DNA of 64,000 nucleotides. Origin: Tragulus kanchil (Eukaryota; Chordata; Mammalia; Artiodactyla; Tragulidae). The translations under genes were made by a program, and so were the position numbers. Below, one piece after another: positions 39,533 through 51,556 of the stretch (its first letter is position 1; every line of letters starts with the position of its first letter). Under the pieces are notes generated by a model that did no database searches, was not told where the DNA came from, and saw only the letters and a list, made by a program, of their open reading frames with translations. The stretch covers positions 99,227,608 through 99,291,607 of the forward strand of contig JAIOJX010000025.1 of NCBI GenBank assembly GCA_022376925.1, in the 5' to 3' direction.

Positions 39533-40009
39533 TTACTTCTTTTAAAAGTTTTCCCCCAGGTCATACTTCAGTATACTGTATACTGTTAAGATGTAAGCCA
39601 TATAAAGTCAGCATAAATCTTGAGGTTAGGAAAAGGAGCCATGTAAAGCAAGTCCCTTTGAGAAGTGAAAACTTTTAGTTTAAACGTTGGCATATGTTTT
39701 AATGGTATTTGAGAAAATCTCATTTCACCTACTACAGGTGAAAATACAGGTACAAGAAAATACTAGAAGCTTTTAGATAACGTAAGTCAACCAATTCAGT
39801 GCTTTATTGCTCCTCATTCAGCGAGGTTTTTTTCTATGTGACTTAATTCAGATCACTTGGATTAGTTCTTATATCATTCAGTACATTCCCAAACTGGATA
39901 GTTAAAAGAGTCAGTGAATGTTTTTTAGACACGTAGCTGTCATGCTGTGCTTTACTGAGAAGTTTAAATTAATCCCTCAACCCCCTAATATCCTATATCC
40001 CACCATTGG

Positions 40010-40202
40010 TGGGGGTTCCATCTGCAATGTAGGAGCCATGGGTTTAATCTCTGGATTGGAAAAATGCCCTGGAGATGGAAATGGCAGCACACTCTAGTAT
40101 TCTTTCTTAGAAAATTTCATGGACACAGGAGCCTCACAGGCTACAGTCCATGAGGCCACGAGAGGATCGGGCACAACTTAGCGAATAAACCACTACCACC
40201 AC
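40010..40202 (+). mobile_element. Worn Bov-tA SINE
   Basis: Lacks the start of the head but retains ctgcaatgtaggagccatg, ggagatggaaatggcagc and ggctacagtccatgaggc. Confidence 0.8.
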
Positions 40203-41197
40203 ACTGACATCCATAGTCACTGGTTGGTCTAAAGTGACATCAGTGTACCTTGCTTAGCCCAAGAACTGGGCCTGTGGCCCATAGCCTGCCTGAAACATTT
40301 AAGTTTGTCACCAGTATTTAAAAATTAGGAGGACTGATCTAAGAGCTTCCATTTCTAGCTTCTTTTGACCAAATCAGACTGTTTGGTATCTTTCCATTAC
40401 AGCAGAGCAATAGTTCATCCAAGCTGAATATTAGCCACTACAACAGAGAATAGCATCACTCTCACCAAGGTCCGCCTCATCCCCATCTGTCTGTCTGCTC
40501 CCCGCTGCCTATCTTCCCCATTTTATCTCTTTACAAGCAGGTTATTTCTCTCATGTTTCCTGTCTGGCCTCCGTAGGCAAGTGAACATGCAGCCTCTAAG
40601 TCAGACACTTCTCAAGTATAAAACAGCATCCTCCTGTTCCACGATCCATCTTTCCTCCCTGCTTCAGCAACTTGTCCTATGTAATCTTCACCCTACCTCC
40701 TGTTATCTTCTGCGTACTGGAACCATTTGCCATCTCCACACTCTATTCACCCATTGCTGGGATGGCTGTCTTTCTTGTTGTCTTGTCACAATCAGAGAAA
40801 AGAGAACTCTCTCTTCTGTATCTTCTGAACTCTTAAGTTTTTTGTCATTTGTGTAATTGGTCTGCACAGTTGGATTGTATGCTATTCTGAGACACGATTT
40901 ATGCCTGATTTATTTTCAGAAATTCCATATTGCTGTTAAAAAAAAGAGCCACTCAGGAAATATTTGATTAATGAATGAGTAGTAGATGTAGTAGAGATGG
41001 TAGTAATAATACAACTGACCATGGTTGGGTTAGAGGGAAAGTAGGAAGAATTAGAACCAAGTAAGGACTGTATTTTCACTTGATCAACCTTGGTCTCCAT
41101 TGACCACCCCTATTCAAGACTCTAGCTTCAAGAAACCATGATTACTACCTCACAGCACTAAACAAAGGACAGGATATGTGACTGTAACTTAAAACTG

Positions 41198-41375
41198 CTA
41201 AGGGACTTTCCAGGTGGTCCAGTGGCTAAAACTCTGTGCTCCCGTTGCAAGTTTCTTGGATTTGACCACTGGTCAGGGAACTAGATCATACAGGTAGCAT
41301 CTAAGAGTTTGCATGCCGAAACTAGAGATCCTGCATCCCGCCTCCCAGAGCAGCCATATAAATAAACAAATAAAA
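41198..41375 (+). mobile_element. CHR-type SINE
   Basis: gggactttccaggtggtcc, ggtcagggaactagatca, gcatgccgaaactagagatc and a (AAATA)n tail. Confidence 0.8.
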
Positions 41376-41978
41376 GTGTTAGAACAGATTAAGCTTTTAC
41401 TATATTGCTACAGCACATCACATCTTTTCTATTCAATGCTAGTACCAAATATAGATATCATTCTTCCTACTCAAGTTTCGGCAATGGCTAATGTCCACAA
41501 TAAGGAGCAATTAGCAGGATTCTGCTTCAGGACCTGACAGAACTGATTCTGTGCCATTGGTGTGAGGTTTCAGCTGGAGACTTCAAATGAGTTCATCTAC
41601 TTGTGGACACTATTTATACGTAATACCCTTCAGGGAAATGTAACTGTTCAGTTTTTTCATTGTCTCATTTTCCAATTTCTTATGTTCATTCCTTTTCCAA
41701 TATCATAAATCGACATGTAGGCACGGAGTACATAAAAATTACATTGTCAGTGATATTGTGGCCAAAGTCATACATCTGTAGTAAATATTTGATGAATGTC
41801 TAGCAATATGTTCAAGTATGAAATTTATTTATCGTCTTGTATATAATATAGTGCCTTCTTGATGCCATCTCTATAGGCTCTTGTTCTGCATAATCACAAG
41901 AAGAGCTTTCTGTGTTAATGTATGGAATGATCAGTAAATTTTCATATCTAAAGTTTCTAACCTTTTTTCATTCTGCAG

Positions 41979-42050
41979 CACTCTCAACAATAACAACATT
42001 ACTAGACTTTCTGTGGCAAGTTTCAACCATATGCCTAAACTTAGGACTTT
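41979..42050 (+). CDS. SLIT2: SLIT2 LRR exon (domain 1), last regular repeat
   Basis: A 72-nt, phase 2-2 exon (acceptor ttctgcag, donor gtaagt) encoding [15 protein letters not shown] then NHMPKLRTF. It is the final typical LRR before the C-terminal cap of domain 1. The asparagine-rich NNNN stretch and the NHMPKLRT segment are diagnostic for SLIT proteins. Confidence 0.97.
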
Positions 42051-44740
42051 GTAAGTAGCCTCAATATATATAAATCAATTCATTCAATGACTGCTAGTTC
42101 ATCATGGGCTAGAAAAGGGAAACACCACTTTAAAAAAAAAGAGTCCTAGATATGATATTGAAGTAAAGAAACGATTATTGTGAAAACTTGAATGTTTTCT
42201 TTAAAATGATACGTGTTATGGGAAGTTTGGGAGGGGAGAAAAACATGTACTTTGAGCTATTGTAGAGGTCACATTTCATTAAGAAATGCAAGATTCCTTG
42301 ATTGACTGTCAGAAATGATAAATGGTAAATCTTTATGATTTTATTACTGTATTGCAAGCAATCCTAATAAAGCTAAACTGGCTCTCCAACATTCTTTGTA
42401 ATGTAAAATTACACCATCACCCTTTAGTGCTTCTACAATTAAGGTTGTGTCAGCATTTATATTTTAAAACATCTTTTCAGAGGTTACAGATGGACATTAA
42501 ACTATTTTATATGGATAAAAATTATTCTCTAATAAAAATGTTTGTTACAGCTATTATTTTTCTTTTAGAGAAGAATTAATCCACAAAGTCCGGTGTGCAG
42601 TATTTAGTTAAAGCATTTTCAGAGAGAAATCTCATTTGAACTGCATTTCAGAATCACTAGCCTCCTTGACATAAAAAATATATCATATACAACATGTGAG
42701 AAATTGTGGGAAACATAACCAAAGCACTGAACTTCTTGAAAAAATGTGTGTTATATTAATTGTGTATTAAGTAGGTTAAATATATTTTCATAGGGTTTTC
42801 AAAATAGCTTTCATTTTATAGTAGCTTATAACTGAAAATGTTGCTTTTATTTTCTCTCTTTAATCAAACATCAGTTGACTTTCTACTTTGTAATGAATTA
42901 GATGTCAGTATTAATTCATGTTTTCTCATTAAAATTGAGTCTTCATGGGCTAGCATTATAATTTCCTTGGAATAGTATTTAGGAAAGTAAAATCATGAGG
43001 AGATCATGGCAACCCACTCAAATATTCTTGCATGGAGAATCCCATGGACAGAGGACCCTGGCGGGCTACAGTCCATGGGATCACAAAGAGTCAGACACAG
43101 CTGAAGTGAATTAGCACGCAGCACACAAAGTAAAATAATTCCAAAAGTAAGCAGATATAACTAAATTTTATTTTCTTGGGCTATCAGATTGAAACTAATT
43201 TGGCCCAATGAAGGGTCTAGTTCACTTTAACTATATTTGATAGAATTGGGTTCTCATTAACTTTAGCTAATTAAAAAAAAAAAAAACCAATTGATCAAGC
43301 TTCCCATCTTTGAAAAAAACTAAAACCACTGAGATTGTAAAAATATCCATCATCTGCATTTTTGATAATAAGTCTTATTTTCTTATTTAAAAAAATCCCT
43401 TATCATTTGCCTTACTCATCTGATTTTTAAATTTTTACATTCTTTTCTCATATACACATCTAATCAAATGACCATAATGTGCCTAGTTTAGATGGAAATA
43501 TTTAGAGAGCAAAAATGTAGAATGTGCTTTGTGGCTTCCAAAAGATGCCACTGACCTTCTAGCAAACTTCACCAGAGGTCACCCAGCCTTCCCCAAATGG
43601 ACCTTTCTGTCCTGTGGCGTCCTGTCTTGTTTCGAGGCAAGACAGTCTGTTCCGTATCTTCAGGCTCAAGGAGAATGTAAAACAAGTCATCTAATTTTAA
43701 ATTCCCTAGCTTTGGTTGTTTCATTATTCTATATTATCATTGCAACTTAAAAATTCCATTTTTATGGTCCAATTATCTTTCTGGACTGAGTTCCATGTTT
43801 TAATATCCATTACTGTTATTGGGTTAGAATCGAGTGCATCAGCTAAAAAGGGCTAAAATGGTATTACCGTGTCATAGATGATTCTGGGAATGATGCTTTG
43901 ATTTATAGCTTTGGGTGTCCTTTTCTTTAGTTTGAGAAAACATAAAAGCCAGTTTGAAGTCATTTACCTAATTTAGTGGATACATTTGTCTGATATTTTA
44001 TTAATGGAGAAGTGCTATTTGCTCCTTGGATGGGATCCATGATCTGCTGTGGCTCTGAGCCAGCATGGAGGGGACTAGCTTAATTCCTTCACTCCCAGCC
44101 ACTTACATCTTTTAATTTTAGTTCCTGCTCCTTGAGGTTCTGTCCCCAAGAGCCAAAAGCAGCTAATCCCTTTTACTGCGATTAAACAAAATGAAAGAAA
44201 TCAGGATCGGGATGTGAAAAGAAGTGGTCTATATTGAATTATTATTCTGTCTGGTTCAGCAAAAAATGAAAGTGACCTGCTAAAAAGATTCTGCCAGCAG
44301 TTTCTACAGAGGCTAATCAGTGACAAGACTAACTGGTATTTCAAATTGGGAACCATGTTTGTTAACGTGCCTCCTACCCCTCCGCGGCCTCTCCCCTCCC
44401 CATTTCTCTGCCCCACCCCCATTGGCTGCCAGTATGTTGGGACTGCAGAGCCATTTGCCTTGGATTTGATGTCTCTTTGTTCCCTTGAACAGACATGGGC
44501 AAAAGATGTTCATGGTCATGGCCAAGCCTCTGTGTATTTGCTTAGCTCAGTAGATGAAGAGGGACTTGAGTCTTTGGTTTGCAGTTTAATTTTTAGGAAA
44601 ATAGTTTGACTGGCATTTACAAAGCTTTAATCTATTTATATATTGAGCCATGAAGTTCTATAGTGTTATGAATGAATTTTCCAAGTTTTGAAATAATTCT
44701 TTTCTGTTTTCTTGTTTTAAACTGCTTGGCTCTCATTTAG
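42051..44740 (+). other. SLIT2: SLIT2 intron, 2.7 kb
   Basis: It contains a truncated Bov-tA SINE near 43.0 kb and an A14 run near 43.27 kb. The 43.5-44.6 kb part is less AT-rich and repeat-free, including a C-rich patch near 44371-44422; nothing coding was recognised. Confidence 0.8.
42998..43128 (+). mobile_element. Truncated Bov-tA SINE
   Basis: Starts in the middle of the element at catggcaacccactc and runs through cgggctacagtccatgg to agagtcagacacagc. Confidence 0.88.
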
Positions 44741-44904
44741 TCGGCTCCATTCGAACAACCTGTATTGTGATTGCCACCTTGCCTGGCTCTCGGACTGGCT
44801 GCGCCAGAGGCCTCGAGTGGGCCTCTACACTCAGTGTATGGGGCCATCCCACCTGAGGGGCCACAATGTAGCTGAGGTCCAAAAACGAGAATTTGTCTGC
44901 AGCG
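44741..44904 (+). CDS. SLIT2: SLIT2 LRRCT exon, C-terminal cap of LRR domain 1
   Basis: A 164-nt exon that enters in phase 2 and leaves in phase 1. It encodes [16 protein letters not shown], then [16 protein letters not shown], and ends KREFVCS. The Cys pattern (CDC near the start, a Cys after YTQ, a final Cys in FVCS) is that of the LRRCT cap, whose two disulfides close the repeat domain. Acceptor is ctcatttag and donor gtaagg. The last base (G) joins either the microexon, giving Asp, or the next exon directly, giving Gly. Confidence 0.97.
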
Positions 44905-45513
44905 GTAAGGGAGAAAGGACCTTTCTGTTTTTCTATTCCTCTATGTTATGATGTAAGGAACTGTTCAGGGTGCATGATTGAAAGGTTGCACTGTTCCTCA
45001 CTAACCTTTGCAAATTATACACTAATCACTGTAGTAGTGATCATCGTCATAGGCTCTAAGACATTCCTGCATGGTTGGCAATTACTGAGTAATTGTACCT
45101 AGATGATGATAAAGATTTTTCAGTTTTCATTCCAAGACAAGCGTAAGAACTTTTGAGATTATAGTTCTATCTGCTACTCATGATTTTCTCCTTAAGTATG
45201 ATCATTCTAACTTTGATTTTAACAATTGGGAAAAGTGATGAACAAGTCTTGAATCCAGGCTGGGAAATTGAAAAACTAACAATTATCATTGAAAAGTGAC
45301 ATAATACTTTTCATGTATACATATATATTAGTGGTTCAGTTCTACCTAAAAAAGATAAATGATGGGTTTCAGTAACAAAACTCTGAAAACAAAAATAAGA
45401 CCTAGGCTATGTAAAGAATCAAGAGGTGACATTCAGCTCTTTCTATGCACTTAAGCATCAGTCTAAGTATTTAACATATATTTACCTTCCTCATAACATC
45501 TGTAGAGAAATGT

Positions 45514-45640
45514 AACATTTTATATTAGAGATTTAAATGCTAAGAGATGGTAAATAACCTTGTCCGAGGTTCTAGAGTTGAGCTCCAGGACTTCAATCTA
45601 GACAATCTGATTCCCAGTTCATATAATGTACATATTAATA
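45514..45640 (-). mobile_element. MIR SINE fragment
   Basis: gagatggtaaataaccttgtc, ctagagttgagctccagg; diverged minus-strand MIR core. Confidence 0.45.
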
Positions 45641-45654
45641 TGTTACACAAGGGA

Positions 45655-45872
45655 TTTCTATGGGGCGTTAGTAATAAAGAACCCGGTTGCCAATGCAAGA
45701 GATGTAAGAGACAAGAGTTCAGTTCCTGTGTCAGGAAGATCCTCTGGAGGATGGCATGGCAACCCACTCCGGTATATTTGCCTAGAAAATCCCATGAATA
45801 GAAGAACCTGGCATCCATAGGGTCACAAAGAGTGGGACATGACTGAAGCAGCTTAGCACACATGCGCACACA
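45655..45872 (+). mobile_element. Bov-tA SINE
   Basis: Diverged plus-strand element: atggggcgttagtaataaag, ggcatggcaacccactccgg, agagtgggacatgactg. Confidence 0.85.
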
Positions 45873-45992
45873 TGATGCATAAATATTAACATGTAATTTA
45901 TAAATATAGGACTGTTTCTGCTTCAGAAGTGTTTCTTCAAAGTATCAATAAAGCAAACTTCTAAAATACTTGTAATATTTATAATGTATCAT

Positions 45993-46193
45993 GAGGGGCT
46001 TCCCTGCTGGGTTAGATGGCAAAGAATCTGCCTGCAATACAGGAGACTCAGGTTGGATCTCTGGGTCAGAAGATCCCTTGCAGAAGGGAATGGCTACCCA
46101 CTCCAGTATTCTCTCTTGGAAAATTTCATGGATAGAGGAGCCTGGTGGGCTACAGTCCAGGGGGTTCACAAAGAATGGGACATAACTGAGCAA
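45993..46193 (+). mobile_element. Bov-tA SINE
   Basis: ggggcttccctgctgggtt to gggacataactgagcaa, about 270 bp before the microexon. Confidence 0.92.
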
Positions 46194-46402
46194 TTATCTG
46201 TTCTGTTTTCCCTTTCAATGCATCATAAAAAGCAGTTTCCTAAAGGCAGACTAAGAAGACATGCTAGTTCACGATTCTACTTTATTGCTCCTTTTTAAAC
46301 CGTTTTATGTATTTTCTCATACTTGTAACTCAAAATTTTCCTACAACATCATGAAATGTTGCCAATAGCTCTGATTGCTTTGCAAAGAATTAAATAAGGA
46401 AA

Positions 46403-46482
46403 TGACTAACAATTTGTTACTAACCACGTTTTTCTCTCTTCACCCTTTCCTTCCTGTTTTCTAGATGAGGAAGAAGGCAAGT
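46403..46482 (+). promoter_or_regulatory. SLIT2: Splice signals of the SLIT2 microexon
   Basis: Upstream are two branch-point-like motifs, TGACTAAC at 46403-46410 and a perfect TACTAAC at 46418-46424 (its branch A 42 nt from the exon), followed by a pyrimidine-rich tract from about 46428 to the AG at 46463-46464. Downstream, the donor reads AAG|GCAAGT, which pairs well with U1 snRNA except at position +2. A strong acceptor may compensate for a 12-nt exon and a GC donor. Confidence 0.75.
46465..46476 (+). CDS. SLIT2: SLIT2 12-nt microexon encoding DEEE, with GC donor
   Basis: The exon is ATGAGGAAGAAG. Joined to the preceding G and the following GT it gives the peptide change from CS-GHQS (skipped) to CS-DEEE-GHQS (included), a four-residue acidic insert in the linker between LRR domains 1 and 2. 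The same DEEE is present in the human SLIT2 sequence as I recall it. The acceptor is excellent: TACTAAC at 46418-46424, then a long pyrimidine tract ending ttttctag. The donor is GCAAGT, a GC-AG intron rather than GT-AG. Phase is 1-1, so inclusion and skipping both keep frame. Confidence 0.88.
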
Positions 46483-47386
46483 TGACGTTTCTTGTTTAGA
46501 CTGAGACTATTTTTGTAAAGTGTGAGAGCTTGTTGAGAGGGATCAGGTTAATAAATAGCCAGCAGCCTCTTCCCCATGAATCCACTGCTGCGACCCTTTC
46601 TCTGCAGAGAATAGAGTGCTGGCCCTGCTTCAGGACAAGGCCAGCATTTGCAGATACCCAGTTGGTGCAAAATGCCTGATTGTCTGTTGTTCACTGTTTG
46701 AACAGAAAAAGTTCAATATTGAATAGTCAAAACATACACCTGTGGGTAACTACTTAGGCTAATATTTTAAGCCATAGGAAGTCAAAAAAAAAAATCACCT
46801 AGATGATAACAGAATGACATGGTACAAACTATCACTACTTCAAAAAAAAAAAAAAAAGCAGTAATTTTGAACCTAGCCAGAACTCAAATTTAATATTATT
46901 TATCCTCCCCATACTTATCTACACATGATTGCTTATTTAGAGTCATCAGTTACGTCTACCAAGAGGGAAGTTTTGCTATTTTCCTTTCCTTCTTTAAGTT
47001 GCTTAAATGTAATCAAGACCAAGCTCTATATAGACTGATTAGAAATAAAATGCAGATATTAGTCTGAAATTGCTGCTTTTTTGGAAATTCATACTAGTTT
47101 TTAATAGAATTCTAGTTTCAAGTCAAAATTTAACCTTTCTGTCAAATCTTTCAAGTTTTAAAAATTTAAAATTAGTTTTAGAGATCTCATTTGTTTTACC
47201 TATATTGACCCCAAAACATAAATGCATGCTTCCTTAAATCTCCTTTAGAAACATAGTGTCATTGTACGATCAGCTATTTAGAGACACGGGACAGTAACAT
47301 GCTTTGTTATTTGAGCCACGCTTGCATGCTTCACAGTTACGAACTTCAGGAGGAAGAAATATAACTTCCGTTTGTTTCTTTCTCAG
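46477..47386 (+). other. SLIT2: SLIT2 GC-AG intron after the microexon, 910 bp
   Basis: It starts GCAAGT and ends ctttctcag. There is no SINE in it; two A-rich runs (near 46784 and 46843) and two TGCATG motifs are the only notable content. Confidence 0.85.
47223..47328 (+). promoter_or_regulatory. Two TGCATG motifs in the intron after the microexon
   Basis: TGCATG occurs at 47223-47228 and 47323-47328, in the 910-bp intron between the microexon and the LRRNT exon. UGCAUG is the binding site of RBFOX splicing regulators (established). Two copies 100 bp apart could act on microexon choice, but they lie about 750-850 nt downstream of it, so the link is inference. Confidence 0.3.
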
Positions 47387-47525
47387 GTCACCAGTCATTT
47401 ATGGCTCCTTCTTGCAGTGTTTTGCACTGTCCAGCTGCTTGTACATGTAGCAACAACATCGTGGACTGCCGTGGGAAGGGTCTCACTGAGATCCCCACAA
47501 ATCTGCCAGAGACCATCACAGAAAT
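47387..47525 (+). CDS. SLIT2: SLIT2 LRRNT exon, N-terminal cap of LRR domain 2
   Basis: A 139-nt exon entering in phase 1 and leaving in phase 2. It encodes [19 protein letters not shown], then [18 protein letters not shown] and [10 protein letters not shown]. The CxxxCxC...C pattern is the LRRNT cap that opens the second LRR domain, the ROBO-binding one. Acceptor is ctttctcag, donor gtatgt. The next LRR exon, expected to begin with RLEQNTIK, was not found in the remaining 16.5 kb. Confidence 0.97.
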
Positions 47526-48667
47526 GTATGTGCTCCCCAGTGCCCTCTTATCCCCACCTTCCCAGTGACCTAAGCCATGGCTTTCTTTAGGAGACTCTAG
47601 GTTTATCAAAGGCCAGTCTGATCTATCAGCTTTGAGAAATGTTCCTTTCAGAATTGTGTTGACCTTACTTTGTTTAATTAAATATCTTGTTGAAGTGGTT
47701 AGGATTTTGTTTTCTTTAGCTCAGGCAGAATGAAAAGGAATGAATTTGAAGGAAAAATAGTACTTTTCCTTTTCTTCAGAAAGTGTTATTCAGCTCTTAA
47801 GGAAAAATAAGAGTGTGAGTACTTTATCTAGCTGGATCTGGAGATCTGCTCTTGTCCATTTCTCCTTGGAAATGGTAGGGAATAAAAGAAAAACCAACCT
47901 GGGGTAATAGGTCATAGAAACAAGATAGCCAGATGATGTCTGACTCCTCACATTTTGTTTCACTGTTGTGTTTGAACTGTTAAATGAATCTACCACAAAG
48001 TATAAAAAAGATTAAGTCAAAATATATAAGTTTTTATATGAGGGAGCATTTTAGCTTATTTGAACCATTGATTTCCTCCACCAAAACTAGATTCTTTTCA
48101 CAAAATATTTCATACCTATAATATATGCAACTTCTTTGTTCATTTCTGTGTTTGCTAGATATAAGTCACATGGATATAAAAAGGTCAGATAAGATGTAAA
48201 GTGGACTGCTTTTACTATCTTGGGAAGTAAACATTAGGAAAAGTCATCAGATAAGAGATCACATCTTAACCACATAGCCTAAGATATATTTTTAAAGCTA
48301 ATTCTAAATTTAAATTAAATAAATATATGGGACATGTTTGGCTGAAATAATAAAACAGGAACAACTTCTTGTGCTAGGCCTACACAGTAAGCACCAAAAA
48401 AAATAAAATCAAGTTATTTTTAAGAATATTTATTATATATATTTATATGAAAATAATAGTAATACAGAAGACCTACTAACATTATTTTAAATTAGTTAAT
48501 ATATGCTTAAAAGTGTACTTAGAGCTCTTCAGTGCTTGATACAAAAATAGAATATATGTTTTCACATAATAATATTATTCTCATCAAATTTTTAATTGAG
48601 GGAACGCTACCTTGGCCATAAAGAACATTTGTCTTTTTTAGCTAGCCTTAAAAAAAAAGAACAGTAG

Positions 48668-48952
48668 GGGCTTCTCTGGTGGTCCAGTGGGTGGAGAGTT
48701 CACCTTGCAGTACAATGGGCACCGGTTCGATCCCTGTCCGGGGAAGACCCCATGTCCCACGGAGCAGCTGGATCGGTGTGTCCAATTACAAGCCAGCACT
48801 CTAGAGTGCATGTTCCAGAGCCAGTGCTCTGCGATGAGAGAGGCCACTGTGATGGGAGGCCCACACAGGCCAAAGAATAAAGATGGATGAAAATAAATGG
48901 ATAAAAAATAAATAAAAAAGAGGCCAAAAAAATGTGAAAAAAAAACAAAAGG
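48668..48952 (+). mobile_element. CHR-type SINE
   Basis: gggcttctctggtggtcc head, cggttcgatccctgtccgg, gatgggaggcccacacagg, A-rich tail without the C-rich segment. Flanked by agaacagtag and agaacaatag, a likely target-site duplication. Copy at 49792-50076. Confidence 0.9.
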
Positions 48953-49791
48953 AAGAACAATAGATAGCTTGGGAAGTACAAGTGGCATTCTGCAAATGGT
49001 AGGGAATAAAAGAAAAACCAACCTGGGGTAATAGGTCATAGAAACAAGATAGCCAGATGATGTCTGACTCCTCACATTTTGTTTCACTGTTGTGTTTGAA
49101 CTGTTAAATGAATCTACCACAAAGTATAAAAAAGATTAAGTCAAAATATATAAGTTTTTATATGAGGGAGCATTTTAGCTTATTTGAACCATTGATTTCC
49201 TCCACCAAAACTAGATTCTTTTCACAAAATATTTCATACCTATAATATATGCAACTTCTTTGTTCATTTCTGTGTTTGCTAGATATAAGTCACATGGATA
49301 TAAAAAGGTCAGATAAGATGTAAAGTGGACTGCTTTTACTATCTTGGGAAGTAAACATTAGGAAAAGTCATCAGATAAGAGATCACATCTTAACCACATA
49401 GCCTAAGATATATTTTTAAAGCTAATTCTAAATTTAAATTAAATAAATATATGGGACATGTTTGGCTGAAATAATAAAACAGGAACAACTTCTTGTGCTA
49501 GGCCTACACAGTAAGCACCAAAAAAAATAAAATCAAGTTATTTTTAAGAATATTTATTATATATATTTATATGAAAATAATAGTAATACAGAAGACCTAC
49601 TAACATTATTTTAAATTAGTTAATATATGCTTAAAAGTGTACTTAGAGCTCTTCAGTGCTTGATACAAAAATAGAATATATGTTTTCACATAATAATATT
49701 ATTCTCATCAAATTTTTAATTGAGGGAACGCTACCTTGGCCATAAAGAACATTTGTCTTTTTTAGCTAGCCTTAAAAAAAAAGAACAGTAG

Positions 49792-50076
49792 GGGCTTCTC
49801 TGGTGGTCCAGTGGGTGGAGAGTTCACCTTGCAGTACAATGGGCACCGGTTCGATCCCTGTCCGGGGAAGACCCCATGTCCCACGGAGCAGCTGGATCGG
49901 TGTGTCCAATTACAAGCCAGCACTCTAGAGTGCATGTTCCAGAGCCAGTGCTCTGCGATGAGAGAGGCCACTGTGATGGGAGGCCCACACAGGCCAAAGA
50001 ATAAAGATGGATGAAAATAAATGGATAAAAAATAAATAAAAAAGAGGCCAAAAAAATGTGAAAAAAAAACAAAAGG
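49792..50076 (+). mobile_element. CHR-type SINE, duplicated copy
   Basis: Same insertion as 48668-48952, offset 1124. Confidence 0.9.
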
Positions 50077-50744
50077 AAGAACAATAGATAGCTTGGGAAG
50101 TACAAGTGGCATTCTGCAAAAGAAAAACATTGGAGACAAAGGGTAGAGGTGGCAGTGGGCATTTTGCTTTAGGAATTGTACAATTGAGCCTAATTAGACT
50201 AAGAGGTGCATGTTGAGGCATCATGGAAAATAGTGCCTCAGAAAAGAAATTCCATCTAGTTTTAAAGCCATGGATTATGGAAGACTGCTCATCTTAAAAG
50301 ATGTATTATATTACAAAGTAGATAGTAGAAAGACTTAGTAAGTATTCATATGGGGGGATGGTGTGTCCGTCTATCCAGACACAATGCTTAAGTAAGTAAA
50401 CACTATATAAAGGCAGCGTGAATTGTCCAGACATCTTCATCAAGTGGCAGGCAAATTAAAAGCTCTGAAATCGGGTGCAAAGTAATATACATTGTAAAAA
50501 AGGAAAAACATAAAAATCAAGGTATTTATTACAGAGAGTCTAAAGTGAAAAGCAGGTTATGGTAGTTAACTAGATTTCGAAAGCTTTAGTTGGAAACCCA
50601 TCCATTACTAGCTATGAGACTGTAAGCAACCTACTTATCCTTTGTGGGATTAAAGTCTCCTCATCTGAACTAACCTTTGTTGTCAGTTTATAGTGAAGGA
50701 GTAAATATATGTTAGGCTTCATGTGCTGCTGCATGCATACTAAG

Positions 50745-50954
50745 TTGCTTTAGGCATGTCCAACTTTTTACAACCCCATGGGCTGTAGCCCACCAGGCTC
50801 CTCTGTCCGTGGGATTCTCCGGGCAAGCATACTGGAGTGGATTGCCATGCCCTCCTCCAAGGGATCTTCCTGACCTAGGGATTGAGCCCACATCTCTTAG
50901 GCCTTCTCTCTTGGCAGGTGAGTTCTTTACCACTAGCACCACCTGGGAAGTCCC
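50745..50954 (-). mobile_element. Bov-tA SINE, first of three
   Basis: Minus-strand element ending ccacctgggaagtcccc. Its right half (gccatgccctcctccaag onward) matches the middle SINE. Confidence 0.92.
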
Positions 50955-51334
50955 CTCAAGTGCTAAGAAGATAGCAGTCATTCAGTGAATGATACCTTAA
51001 TCATTGAAGCCTTCATGTAGGAGGTAATGTGAGATAGGCCTTGAAGTATGATTAGTGATTATAATTACAAAGATGAGAAAGAACTTTCAGAAGTAATAAA
51101 CATTGCCAGCATAGATAACAAGAATGGAAATCCAAAGTACTGCCGAACAGGAATTCAGTTTGACAGGTATTTGGTGCCTGGGAGACCTCAGGGTGGAAAA
51201 AAGAAACATTGGAAAGATAGGTTGGAGCTAATTCATGGAGGAGCTTGATAGTATGAGAATTGAAATATTTCTTTGGAATGTGTTTGAACACAGGAGTTGG
51301 AATCTCCCAGAAAATTAATCTGACAGCTATGTGC

Positions 51335-51556
51335 CAGTGTACTAAGTCCCTTCAGTCTTGTCCAATTCCTTGTGACCCCATGGACTATAGCCCACCAAGC
51401 TCCTCTGTCCATGGGATTCTCCCAGCAAGAATACTGGAGTGAGTTGCCATGCCCTCCTCCAAGGGATCTTTGTGACTCAGGGATTGAGCCCACATCTCTT
51501 AGGCCTTCTCTCTTGGCAGGTGAGTTCTTTACCACTAGCACCACCTGGGAAGTCCC
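51335..51556 (-). mobile_element. Bov-tA SINE, middle, chimeric
   Basis: The left half (actaagtcccttcagtcttg to about 51421) matches the third SINE; the right half from about 51442 matches the first. Confidence 0.9.

Larger units (their letters stand above)
34930..41978 (+). other. SLIT2: SLIT2 intron, about 7.0 kb
   Basis: 35.0-37.4 kb is AT-rich with only a MIR-like fragment near 36.56-36.62 kb. A direct duplication spans 37.4-39.5 kb. A worn Bov-tA SINE (40.0 kb) and a CHR-type SINE (41.2 kb) follow. The stretch 40.4-40.9 kb is pyrimidine-rich and may be an old L2 remnant, which I could not confirm. Confidence 0.8.
44905..46464 (+). other. SLIT2: SLIT2 intron before the microexon, 1.56 kb
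   Basis: It contains a MIR fragment and two Bov-tA SINEs in the same orientation (45.66 and 45.99 kb). The last 60 bp carry the strong branch-point and pyrimidine signals of the microexon. Confidence 0.85.
47870..50117. repeat. Direct duplication of 1.124 kb with CHR SINE
   Basis: Copy A 47870-48993 and copy B 48994-50117 abut cleanly with no difference noticed. Confidence 0.95.

Noticed and set aside
48638..49120. 160-codon minus-strand open frame
   Set aside because: Most of it is antisense CHR SINE plus poly-T tail, and its overlap with the duplication explains the similar frame at 49762-50139. No protein family pattern.
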